Of a stretch of DNA of 7,215 bases, positions 1 through 6,194 are shown in pieces. Position 1 is the first letter of the stretch. Every line of letters starts with the position of its first letter. Origin of the DNA: an uncultured Ruminococcus sp. GTDB lineage: Bacteria; Bacillota; Clostridia; Oscillospirales; Ruminococcaceae. The DNA lies in contig CAMWLD010000112.1 in NCBI GenBank assembly GCA_947175005.1, forward strand, positions 1 through 7,215. Direction: 5' to 3'. The notes under the pieces were generated by a model. That model did not search any database and was not told the DNA's origin. It saw only the letters and a list, made by a program, of their open reading frames with translations. The position numbers and the translations under genes are program-made.

Positions 1-1
1 C

Positions 2-70
2 TCCCTCGGCTATGCTTCCCACCCCAACGATCACAGCGGAGCGGCTATGTCCAAATGGATACGCAATTGA
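2..70 (+). CDS. C-terminal end of an unidentified protein (possible SGNH/GDSL-type hydrolase), partial
   Basis: The frame starting at base 2 is open from the window edge to a TGA at 68-70. It encodes the last 22 residues of a protein, including the stretch ASHPNDHSGAAMSKWI. Its codon use (TCC, CTC, GGC, CCC, AAC) matches the genes downstream, and the stop lies 23 nt before the pyrK start, as expected for an upstream operon member. The HPND...G..M..W pattern resembles the last block of SGNH/GDSL esterases, where the catalytic His is followed by Pro-Asn and a Gly/Met helix. However, the usual Asp three residues before that His is a Tyr here, so the family call is weak. The end does not look like PyrF, PyrC or PyrB, the usual pyr neighbours. 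Another reading frame over the same bases is open too but runs into pyrK and lacks this codon pattern. Confidence 0.45.
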   Translation, partial: SLGYASHPNDHSGAAMSKWIRN

Positions 71-93
71 TTTAAGCAAAAAGGAGCGAATTT

Positions 94-870
94 ATGAAAT
101 ACTGTCAGGGGCTTTACCCCATAATCCGCAAGGAAAATCCCGCAGCAGAGGTTTACGGCCTCGTTATTCTCTGCCCGGAAATTGCAGCAATAGCAAAATG
201 CGGACAGTTCGTTAATATAAGGATAGACGGATTCACCCTCCGCCGTCCCGTTTCCATTTGTGAAATTGACCGTCAAAAGGGCACTCTTCGGATAGTTTTC
301 CAAATAAGAGGCAAGGGAACAGATGCAATGTCTCTCTTGAATCCGGGCGATCTTATTGATATGGTAGCGCCTTTGGGCGGCAGGGGATTTACCTTGCAGG
401 AGGGCGCGAATGCCATTATTATAGGCGGCGGCATAGGCAATCCGCCCATGCTGGAACTTGCGAAATTTTACGGCGGGAATGCAACCGTTATCAGCGGTTT
501 CAGAAATGCAGCGGCAGTAATATTGCAGGAGGACTTCAAGAGTACAGGCGCAAAAACTTTTCTTTGCACTAACGACGGCACAGCAGGGGAAAAGGGCTTT
601 GTTACCGATATTCTGGGACGGGAGCTGCAAACGCATACCCCCGATATTATCTGCGCCTGCGGACCTATGCCTATGCTGAAAGGCGTTGCAGCCATAGCCA
701 AGGAAAAGGGCATAAGAAGCGAAGTCTCACTGGAGGAACGTATGGGCTGCGGCGTTGGCGGCTGCCTTGTCTGCGCCTGCCGCACCGTAAAGGACGGAGA
801 GGAAATTTTCGCACACGTCTGCAAGGACGGCCCCGTATTCGACAGCAAGGAGGTATTTCCCAATGAATGA
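94..870 (+). CDS. pyrK: Dihydroorotate dehydrogenase B, FAD/[2Fe-2S] electron-transfer subunit
   Basis: PyrK takes electrons from dihydroorotate, oxidised by PyrD, and passes them through its FAD and [2Fe-2S] cluster to NAD+ in the cytoplasm. The 258-residue length is normal for the family. Residues 1-100 form the ferredoxin-reductase-like FAD domain with the flavin-binding RRPVSI motif at 50-55. Residues about 105-205 form the NAD-binding domain with GGGIGNPP at 111-118 and CACGP at 187-191. The C-terminal cluster domain has Cys219, Cys224, Cys227 and Cys243 (C-X4-C-X2-C-X15-C), essentially the spacing of known PyrK proteins; Cys229 is an extra cysteine. The ATG start is set by AAGGAG at 81-86, 7 nt upstream. 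The gene overlaps pyrD by 8 nt, which suggests translational coupling of the two subunits of the heterotetramer. Confidence 0.96.
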   Translation: MKYCQGLYPIIRKENPAAEVYGLVILCPEIAAIAKCGQFVNIRIDGFTLRRPVSICEIDRQKGTLRIVFQIRGKGTDAMSLLNPGDLIDMVAPLGGRGFTLQEGANAIIIGGGIGNPPMLELAKFYGGNATVISGFRNAAAVILQEDFKSTGAKTFLCTNDGTAGEKGFVTDILGRELQTHTPDIICACGPMPMLKGVAAIAKEKGIRSEVSLEERMGCGVGGCLVCACRTVKDGEEIFAHVCKDGPVFDSKEVFPNE

Positions 871-1777
871 AAATAGGCTTGAAACAGTTTTCTGCGGCAT
901 AAAATTCAAAAACCCTATAATCCCCGCCTCGGGCACATTCGGCTACGGGCGCGAATATGAAGAATTCTACCCCCTGTCTTCCTTAGGCGGCATTTCCGTC
1001 AAGGGTACTACAGGTAAACGCCGTAACGGCAATCTCCCTCCGAGAATTGCCGAAACTCCTTCGGGAATGCTCAACAGCGTGGGACTGCAAAATCCCGGAA
1101 TCGACAGCTTTATCGAAAAAGAGCTGCCCTATCTTAAAACCAAAAACACCGTTATTATCGCAAATATAGCAGGCTCAACCGTCAGTGAATACGAGGAGAT
1201 AGCGGGGAAACTTGACAGCACCGACGTTGATATGCTCGAGGTCAACATTTCCTGCCCCAACGTTAAAGCAGGGGGAGCAGCATTCGGGGTCAGCTGCGAG
1301 GGCGCAGGAACTATTACAAAGATAGTCCGCAGGGCAACCAAAAAGCCTGTCATGATGAAGCTTTCTCCAAACGTAACCGACATTGCCTCCATAGCCAAAG
1401 CCTGCGAGGCAGAGGGCGCGGACGCTGTTTCCCTTATAAATACCCTTTTGGGAATGCGTATCGACATCAACATCCGCCGCCCCATTCTTCACAATAACGT
1501 GGGCGGACTGTCGGGGCCTGCGGTGTTCCCCGTGGCGGTGCGAATGGTATGGCAGGTCGCAAACGCCGTGAATATCCCCGTCTGCGGCATGGGGGGCGTT
1601 TCCTCCTGGGAGGACGCTGTCGAGATGATGCTGGCAGGGGCTTCCCTTATACAGGTGGGCGCAGCCCTGTTCACCGACCCCATGACCCCCGTTAAAATTA
1701 TTGACGGTCTGGAGGATTATTGCCGCCGCCAAAATACCGACCTGAAAGATATTGTTGGCACAGTAAAGCCTTGGTGA
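863..1777 (+). CDS. pyrD: Dihydroorotate dehydrogenase B, catalytic subunit (class 1B)
   Basis: This is the FMN-containing catalytic subunit that oxidises dihydroorotate to orotate, the fourth step of de novo UMP synthesis. At 304 residues it is full length and is a TIM barrel without an N-terminal membrane helix, as in the soluble class 1 enzymes. Visible motifs are NPIIPASGTFGYG (17-29), the substrate-binding NSVGLQNPG (71-79), and NISCPN (128-133), whose Cys131 is the catalytic base that marks class 1 (class 2 uses Ser). Others are MKLSPN with Lys166, LINT (191-194), GGLSGPA (214-220), and the phosphate-binding GMGGV (242-246) and VGAA (265-268). AAGGAGG at 847-853, inside the end of pyrK, places the ATG. 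With the adjacent pyrK this defines the NAD-dependent type 1B enzyme. No pyrE or pyrF follows. Confidence 0.97.
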   Translation: MNENRLETVFCGIKFKNPIIPASGTFGYGREYEEFYPLSSLGGISVKGTTGKRRNGNLPPRIAETPSGMLNSVGLQNPGIDSFIEKELPYLKTKNTVIIANIAGSTVSEYEEIAGKLDSTDVDMLEVNISCPNVKAGGAAFGVSCEGAGTITKIVRRATKKPVMMKLSPNVTDIASIAKACEAEGADAVSLINTLLGMRIDINIRRPILHNNVGGLSGPAVFPVAVRMVWQVANAVNIPVCGMGGVSSWEDAVEMMLAGASLIQVGAALFTDPMTPVKIIDGLEDYCRRQNTDLKDIVGTVKPW

Positions 1778-1822
1778 CTTGCCTTACTACAGTATTCAGC
1801 CGATCTGAAAGGAGACCTTAAA

Positions 1823-2377
1823 GTGGAAAATGAAAAAATCATTGTATCGCAGAAAAAGTCGGCTACAGTGCTGTATATTGCCGCCTGTATTTTTGCCTGC
1901 CTTATTATGATAGATTTTTTTCTTAACGTTAGCGTCGGCGACGGCAGGGGACTTATGGGTCGGCTGCTTTCCACCGAAACGGGCGTTGTTGTTGTAAAGA
2001 TCTTCTATGTGATCGCCGCAGGGCTTTGCATTTACGGGGCAGTGTTCTTTGTAAAAAGGCTCACAAACCCGAAGCCCCTTATAATTGCCGACGAAAAAGG
2101 CTTTACCGACAGCAGCAGCGCCAGCCCCGCAGGGTTTATCCCCTGGAGCGATGTTAAAAGTATCTACATGGTCACCTTGCAGCGCAACAAGCTTATTGAA
2201 GTGGAGCTGATAAATTCCGAGGAATATTTAAGCCGACAAAACGGGCTTAGCAGAAAGCTTGCGGAAGTAAATATGAAAATGGGCTATCAGGCAATAAGCC
2301 TTTCGCTGGGCGGCACTGACACCGACCCCGACAAATTCCTCCGCGATATTACCGCACTTTGGGAAAGGAACAGATAA
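1823..2377 (+). CDS. Two-TM membrane protein of the STM3941 family, function unknown
   Basis: This 184-residue protein has a short polar N-terminus, two hydrophobic segments (about 14-36 and 54-78) and a soluble C-terminal half (about 83-184). The soluble half reads as a small mixed beta/alpha domain: a WSDVKSIYM strand region (108-116), QRNKLIEVELIN (120-131), then a helical stretch and an AISLSL strand (157-162). This layout and the wording of the C-terminal half match what I know as the STM3941 family, a PH-like domain behind two TM helices with no established function. The start is GTG, supported by AAAGGAGA at 1808-1815, 7 nt upstream; there is no in-frame ATG nearby. It follows pyrD by 45 nt and ends 1 nt before the next gene, so it is probably co-transcribed. 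The family call is from memory and moderately sure; the CDS itself is secure. Confidence 0.8.
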   Translation: MENEKIIVSQKKSATVLYIAACIFACLIMIDFFLNVSVGDGRGLMGRLLSTETGVVVVKIFYVIAAGLCIYGAVFFVKRLTNPKPLIIADEKGFTDSSSASPAGFIPWSDVKSIYMVTLQRNKLIEVELINSEEYLSRQNGLSRKLAEVNMKMGYQAISLSLGGTDTDPDKFLRDITALWERNR

Positions 2378-2378
2378 A

Positions 2379-3266
2379 ATGCGAACCGAACAGGAAATGT
2401 ACGAGCTTATCATAGGCACAGCCAAGGCGGACGACCGTATCAGAGCCGTTTACATGAACGGCTCCCGCACCAACCCAAACGTCCCCCGTGACATTTTTCA
2501 AGATTACGATATAGGCTATGTGGTCACCGAAACAAAGCCATTTTACGAGGATAAAAACTGGATAGACATTTTCGGGGAGCGGCTTTATATGCAGTGCCCC
2601 GATGAGGTGGACAAGTCCGTTGGCATGGACGTGGACTTTGACAAAAGCTACGGCTGGCTTATCCAGTTTGCCGACGGCAACCGCCTTGACCTCCATGTCG
2701 AGCCGATAGAATTCTGTAACGTTACCGAGGACAAGCTATGCAAAATCCTCCTTGACAAGGACGGCATTCTGCCCCCTGTCCCCGAATCCACCGACATTGA
2801 TTACCACATAAAAAAGCCCGACGCAGCCCATTTCCACGCTGTCTGCAACGAGTTCTGGTGGTGCATGAACAATGTGGCAAAGGGTCTTTGGCGTGATGAG
2901 ATACCCTATGTCCTCGATATGCTAAGCCAGTGGGTGCGCACGCAGCTCATCAACATTTTATCCTGGAAAATAGGATTTGACACGGATTTTTCCGTCAGCG
3001 TGGGCAAATCCGCAAAATATATGTACAAGTGGCTTGAACCGTCTGTGTGGCAGCGCTTTCTTGAGACCTACGGCGGCATAACGGCGGAGGAGATCTGGCG
3101 CTCTGTATTTATAATGTGCGACCTCTTTGACGAATTTGCCCCCGAAGTTGCCGGAAAAATCGGCTGCGAATACAACACCGAGGAAGCCGCAAACAGCCGC
3201 CTTTGGCTTGAGACCGTAAAATGTCAGCCGAAAAATGCCAAGGAAATAATCTTTCAAACCGAATAA
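2379..3266 (+). CDS. ANT(6)-type aminoglycoside (streptomycin) 6-adenylyltransferase
   Basis: This 295-residue protein belongs to the streptomycin adenylyltransferase family (AadE/ANT(6); known members about 285-305 residues), which moves AMP from ATP to the 6-hydroxyl of streptomycin. The nucleotidyltransferase core has MNGSRTNPN (26-34), then RDIFQDYDIGYVV (37-49), in which Asp42 and Asp44 fit the metal-binding acidic pair. A further acidic stretch, FADGNRLDLHVEP (97-109), has Asp104 as the likely third carboxylate. The C-terminal half is helical and rich in Trp (FWWC 159-162, Trp171, Trp185), typical of the substrate-binding domain. No key residue appears missing. The start lies 1 nt after the previous stop, and its AAGGAA at 2365-2370 sits inside that gene, implying coupling. 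No mobile element adjoins it, so it looks chromosomal. The in vivo substrate cannot be read from sequence; many such homologues have no proven resistance role. Confidence 0.9.
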   Translation: MRTEQEMYELIIGTAKADDRIRAVYMNGSRTNPNVPRDIFQDYDIGYVVTETKPFYEDKNWIDIFGERLYMQCPDEVDKSVGMDVDFDKSYGWLIQFADGNRLDLHVEPIEFCNVTEDKLCKILLDKDGILPPVPESTDIDYHIKKPDAAHFHAVCNEFWWCMNNVAKGLWRDEIPYVLDMLSQWVRTQLINILSWKIGFDTDFSVSVGKSAKYMYKWLEPSVWQRFLETYGGITAEEIWRSVFIMCDLFDEFAPEVAGKIGCEYNTEEAANSRLWLETVKCQPKNAKEIIFQTE

Positions 3267-3294
3267 AATCAACCGTAAAAACGAGGAAAAAATC

Positions 3295-4479
3295 ATGCTC
3301 AGAATATATCTTATCCGCCACGCCGAGGCAATGGGAAACGTCCTGGAATTTTTCCAGGGACGCACCGATGAAAAGCTTAGCGAAAAGGGCGAAAAGCAGC
3401 TTTCCTGCCTTGCCGAGCGTTTTCGTGACATAAAGATCGAGCGGCTCTATTCCAGTCCCCTAAAGCGCACCCTTGCCACCGCCGAAGCAGTGAATAAATA
3501 TCACGATCTCCCTATCATAACGGACGAGGGACTTATCGAAATAAACGGCGGCGTGTGGGAGGGCAAACCGTGGGCGGAGCTTCCCGAGCGCTACCCTGTC
3601 GAATACGACCTCTGGAAAAATCATATGGAGGACTTTTACATCGAGGGCGGCGAAAAAATGACCGAGGTTTTCGCCCGCATGAAACAGACCATGGATAAAA
3701 TAGCCCGTGAAAATGCGGGACGTACCATAGCCGTAGTTTCCCACGGCTGTTCACTGCGGAACTACCTCTGCCACTGCATGGGCAGACCCATTTCGGCTCT
3801 TAAAGACGTGGGCTGGTCGGATAATACAGCCGTTTCACTTATCGAGTACGACGACAATTTTACCCCGAGAATTATTTTCAAAAACAGCAACGAACATCTC
3901 CCCCCCGAGCTTTCCACCCTCTCCGGTTCAAAGTGGAGCAGAATAGATGATGTTGTCTACGGAAATTTCGGGAATATAACAGTAAGAAATCTGCGAATGA
4001 CCGACCCGGAAATTTTCGCCCGTGAAGAGGTAAAACAGGGCTGGAAAGACGCAACTCCCGAAAAGCTTCAAACCCGCCTTGCGGATAACGTTTCGGGAAA
4101 AGCCATTGCCCTTGCAGCGGACTGCGACGGCGAGCCCGCAGGCTATGTGAGCCTCTATCCCTATTGTATGTGGGGGGCTTTCGGCGGCAAAGGTTACTCC
4201 GAAATAGTCGACCTTGCGGTACTGGAAAAATTCCGCGGCAGGGGAGTGGCAAGCGCGCTTATGGAGACTGCCGAAAAACTCGCCTCGGAATATTCCGATA
4301 CCGTCTATCTCGGAGTGGGACTTCACAGCGGCTACGGCGCAGCCCAAAGGCTGTACATAAAAAGGGGATATATCTTCGACGGCACAGGAGTGTGGTACAA
4401 CGACAAGCCCTGCATCCCCTATGAGACCTATAAAAATGACGACGAGCTTAATCTGTACCTGTCAAAAAAGCTGAAATAA
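3295..4479 (+). CDS. Fused histidine phosphatase and GNAT N-acetyltransferase
   Basis: This 394-residue protein has two domains. Residues 1-190 are a histidine-phosphatase (phosphoglycerate-mutase-like) domain with phospho-acceptor His9 in LIRHAEAMGN (6-15), Arg58 in YSSPLKRT (52-59), acid Glu82 in IEINGGVWEG, and second catalytic His150 in VVSHG; the catalytic set is complete. Residues about 191-226 form a linker containing HLPPELSTL. Residues about 227-394 are a GNAT domain that begins ITVRNLRMTD. It has the acetyl-CoA pyrophosphate loop FRGRGVA (313-319, R-x-x-G-x-A) behind the strand IVDLAVL, and a motif-B-like AAQRLYIKRGYIFDG (349-363). Phosphatase targets in this superfamily range from sugar phosphates to phosphoproteins, and the acetyl acceptor is unknown. 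GAGGA at 3283-3287 supports the ATG, 28 nt after the ANT(6)-like gene. I recall similar fusions in other Clostridia but cannot confirm how widespread they are. Confidence 0.9.
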   Translation: MLRIYLIRHAEAMGNVLEFFQGRTDEKLSEKGEKQLSCLAERFRDIKIERLYSSPLKRTLATAEAVNKYHDLPIITDEGLIEINGGVWEGKPWAELPERYPVEYDLWKNHMEDFYIEGGEKMTEVFARMKQTMDKIARENAGRTIAVVSHGCSLRNYLCHCMGRPISALKDVGWSDNTAVSLIEYDDNFTPRIIFKNSNEHLPPELSTLSGSKWSRIDDVVYGNFGNITVRNLRMTDPEIFAREEVKQGWKDATPEKLQTRLADNVSGKAIALAADCDGEPAGYVSLYPYCMWGAFGGKGYSEIVDLAVLEKFRGRGVASALMETAEKLASEYSDTVYLGVGLHSGYGAAQRLYIKRGYIFDGTGVWYNDKPCIPYETYKNDDELNLYLSKKLK

Positions 4480-4491
4480 GGGAGGAAAAGT

Positions 4492-4551
4492 TTGAAAGCT
4501 TACGGTGATCCCCTAAGCTTCAATGTATTGCTGATATATAAGATCAAGTAA
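4492..4551 (+). CDS. Possible 19-residue ORF or leader peptide upstream of ruvX
   Basis: A perfect Shine-Dalgarno GGAGG at 4481-4485 is followed 6 nt later by TTG and 18 further sense codons (MKAYGDPLSFNVLLIYKIK) up to TAA at 4549-4551. The stop touches the AAGGAG site of ruvX (4551-4556), so a ribosome ending here could pass to ruvX. In favour: the strong and otherwise unexplained ribosome site, and the tidy placement in the 86-nt gap. Against: the codons (GGT, GTA, CTA, TTG) are unlike the neighbouring genes, the length is at the level of chance, and the peptide matches no family I know. A hairpin occupies its first half. It could be a leader peptide, a gene remnant, or nothing. Confidence 0.3.
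   Translation: MKAYGDPLSFNVLLIYKIK
4493..4522 (+). promoter_or_regulatory. Inverted repeat / RNA hairpin in the leader of ruvX
   Basis: TGAAAGCTTA (4493-4502) faces TAAGCTTCA (4514-4522), giving a 9-bp stem with one bulged A. The 11-base loop can itself form GG-TGAT-CC (4504-4511). No T-run follows, so it is not a classical terminator. It begins just after the strong GGAGG site at 4481-4485 and ends 28 nt before the ruvX Shine-Dalgarno site. It may be an mRNA processing or stability element, or a structure melted by ribosomes entering the small ORF. The repeat is seen directly; the role is inference. Confidence 0.4.
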
Positions 4552-4565
4552 AGGAGCTCAGAAAA

Positions 4566-4997
4566 ATGCGAATAATGTCCGTGGATTTCGGCGACAGCCG
4601 AACGGGGATAGCCTTTTGCGATAAGGACGAAATGCTTGCCTCCCCCCTGACGGTGATACACGAAAAGAATTTTCATAAATGCGCCGAAAAAGCCGCCGAG
4701 CTTGCCAAATCGGAAAAAGCGGAGCTTATAGTTGTGGGCTACCCCAAAAATATGAACAACACCATAGGCGAGCGCGCCGAAAAATGCGAACGCTTCGGCG
4801 ATCTGCTGAAGGAGCTTGCAGGCCTCCCCGTGGTCATGTGGGACGAACGTCAAACCACCGTCTCCGCCACCTATTACCTTAACGAAACCAACGTAAGAGG
4901 CAAAAAGCGGAAAAATGTAGTGGACGCCGTCGCAGCAGTCATAATCCTTGAAAGCTACATGGGCTACAGAAAAAACCAACAGAACAGCAGTAAATGA
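4566..4997 (+). CDS. ruvX: Putative pre-16S rRNA nuclease / Holliday-junction resolvase-like RuvX (YqgF)
   Basis: This 143-residue protein has the normal length and RNase-H-like fold signature of the YqgF/RuvX family, which acts in the cytoplasm in 5'-end maturation of 16S rRNA and was earlier proposed as a Holliday-junction resolvase. Motifs are MSVDFGDSRTGIA (4-16) with the first catalytic Asp7, IVVGYPKNMNNTIG (55-68), WDERQTTVSA (92-101) with acidic Glu94, and KNVVDAVAAVIIL (116-128) with Asp120. All three acidic positions are present. Small changes from the usual family wording are GYPKNMNN for GLPKNMNG and DERQT for DERLT. AAGGAG at 4551-4556 gives 9 nt spacing to the ATG. In many Firmicutes ruvX follows ireB (UPF0297); here the gene before it is the phosphatase-GNAT fusion. 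It is the last gene of the plus-strand run, followed at once by a strong hairpin. Confidence 0.95.
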   Translation: MRIMSVDFGDSRTGIAFCDKDEMLASPLTVIHEKNFHKCAEKAAELAKSEKAELIVVGYPKNMNNTIGERAEKCERFGDLLKELAGLPVVMWDERQTTVSATYYLNETNVRGKKRKNVVDAVAAVIILESYMGYRKNQQNSSK

Positions 4998-4998
4998 A

Positions 4999-5036
4999 AA
5001 CAGGCGGAAACCATGATATAACGGTTTCCGCCTGTT
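4999..5036. terminator. Bidirectional intrinsic terminator between convergent operons
   Basis: AACAGGCGGAAACC (4999-5012) pairs perfectly with GGTTTCCGCCTGTT (5023-5036), a 14-bp GC-rich stem with a 10-base loop (5013-5022). It starts 2 nt after the ruvX stop and ends 1 nt before the stop codon of the minus-strand permease (5038-5040). Downstream on the plus strand is TTGTTAATT, a weak U-tract. On the minus strand the stem is followed by TTTTCATTTA, a better U-tract. The position between two converging genes makes a shared two-way terminator the straightforward reading. Confidence 0.88.
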
Positions 5037-5037
5037 G

Positions 5038-6141
5038 TTAATTCTCAATATGCCCCCGCTTTTTGTAATACGCCTCGGAAATCTTTTTCTGATACGCATT
5101 TTCTGCCTTATTTTTAATATACCTTGCCCCCGCACCCAAAGCCTTTACCAAACAGAACAGCCCGTAAACCGTGGAAATAAGCGGTATTATCAGCAGATAT
5201 ACTCCGAACCCCGCCAAAATTTTCGCCTTTATCTCCGCCGTCCTTATCTTGTTTTCATACCACGGATAAGCAAGGGACGTGTCAACAATGGCGCTTTGGG
5301 AAATTTCCCCGAAGCCCTTGAAAAGTGTCACTATATCGAACCGCCCCGTCTGGTCAACAACCGCCGATTTTTTTTCGGGAGCGCCGTTCACCTCGGTCAT
5401 CACCGTTTTCGGGAAATCCTTTACCACATTCGGAATGCATATCTCATAAGCCGTCATCAGCGTTCCCGGAACAATGTTGCACAGGGCTTCATAAGGCATA
5501 TATATCCTGGGCTTGCTGCCGTAAGCCGCAAATGCGTCCCCCTCAAAAGGACAGTCCACCACAGCCGCCACACGGTATTCCCTGCCGCTTATGGTGACCG
5601 TCATTCCCGCCGTGTCAATGCCACCGAAAAGCTGCCATGAGCACTGCTTGTCAATGACCACCGTGTCCGTATTAATGCTCTCAGGAGTGTAGTAGCTGCC
5701 CGACAGCAGTTTTTCCGGGTGAAAAATAAAGAAATCATTGTAAGTCCCCCCCGCAATTACATCACAAGAGCCTTTAATGCCGTTTACCGTCACCTCCGCC
5801 TCCCCGTAGCCGCAGTCTATCCAAAGCCTGCCCTCTACCGTCCGGTCGGGTGCGCCGTCCGTGCCCTTTATTTTATTGGATACGGAAGCGTCCTTTAATT
5901 TCCCCTCAATATCCTGCTTTAAGCTGTACGCTCCCATCAGGTCAAGACCGTTTTCGGGAGCTAAAAACAACGAGACCTGCCCGTATTTGTAAACTCCGCC
6001 GTCCCAGGCATTTTTTGCGCTTTCCGCAATATTGTCTCTGCCCAAAATGTAAATATTCAGATAAATGACCCCGAAAACGATCAGCAATACCGCATTTACC
6101 GCCCCTATAGCTATCCCTATCCTTTTGCCCTTTTTTTGCAT
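5038..6141 (-). CDS. ABC-exporter-associated membrane protein with MacB-like core domain, lacking the FtsX bundle
   Basis: This 367-residue protein has a basic N-terminus (KKGKR), one TM helix (about 8-31), a large domain (about 32-305) predicted outside the membrane, a second TM helix (about 308-335) and a basic C-terminal tail. That arrangement fits both termini being cytoplasmic. The outer domain reads like the MacB periplasmic-core fold of MacB-type ABC exporters: FFIFHPEKLLSGSYY (137-151), VVIDKQCSWQLFGG (161-174), a strand pair at TVTISGREYRVAAVV (181-195) and RIYMPYEAL (212-220). Ordinary MacB-type permeases carry four TM helices, three in a C-terminal FtsX domain; here one follows the core. 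I recall similar two-TM proteins in Clostridia, so this may be a real family rather than decay. ATG is the only usual start codon between the upstream in-frame stop and the conserved part. Its ribosome site is weak (AAGAG close by, or AAAGGGG about 16 nt upstream). It lies 53 nt after the adaptor gene, probably in the same operon, and ends at the terminator. The exported substrate is unknown. Confidence 0.78.
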   Translation of the reverse strand: MQKKGKRIGIAIGAVNAVLLIVFGVIYLNIYILGRDNIAESAKNAWDGGVYKYGQVSLFLAPENGLDLMGAYSLKQDIEGKLKDASVSNKIKGTDGAPDRTVEGRLWIDCGYGEAEVTVNGIKGSCDVIAGGTYNDFFIFHPEKLLSGSYYTPESINTDTVVIDKQCSWQLFGGIDTAGMTVTISGREYRVAAVVDCPFEGDAFAAYGSKPRIYMPYEALCNIVPGTLMTAYEICIPNVVKDFPKTVMTEVNGAPEKKSAVVDQTGRFDIVTLFKGFGEISQSAIVDTSLAYPWYENKIRTAEIKAKILAGFGVYLLIIPLISTVYGLFCLVKALGAGARYIKNKAENAYQKKISEAYYKKRGHIEN

Positions 6142-6194
6142 TGGAACTCTTGCAGCCCCTTTCCGATCAAAATAATGCTCTCATTCAGACTTTA

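Noticed and set aside
31..636. 201-codon open frame on the minus strand opposite pyrK
   Set aside because: It lies antisense to pyrK, which has complete motifs, start and ribosome site. Its translation is Cys/Tyr-rich without family resemblance; it is a shadow frame.
1175..1732. 185-codon minus-strand open frame opposite pyrD
   Set aside because: PyrD is certain on the other strand; this frame is His/Gly-rich with no recognisable domain.
1795..1809. 5-bp stem TTCAG/CTGAA upstream of the GTG-started membrane protein as a terminator or riboswitch
   Set aside because: It is too short, AT-containing and without a T-run; at most it has a small effect on the overlapping ribosome site.
4532..4542. 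Extended -10-like TGATATATAAG before ruvX, with TTGAAA at 4492-4497
   Set aside because: The spacing between the two is about 37 nt, far from the usual 17, and no better -35 is present. AT-rich bases in a short gap are expected by chance.
4500..5135. 211-codon open frame on the minus strand across ruvX and the terminator
   Set aside because: It would run through the 14-bp terminator and oppose ruvX, which has all catalytic motifs. No ribosome site or family pattern supports it.
5035..5640. 201-codon open frame on the plus strand over the MacB-core gene
   Set aside because: It is antisense to a well-supported gene, begins inside the terminator stem and has an Arg/His-rich translation typical of a shadow frame.
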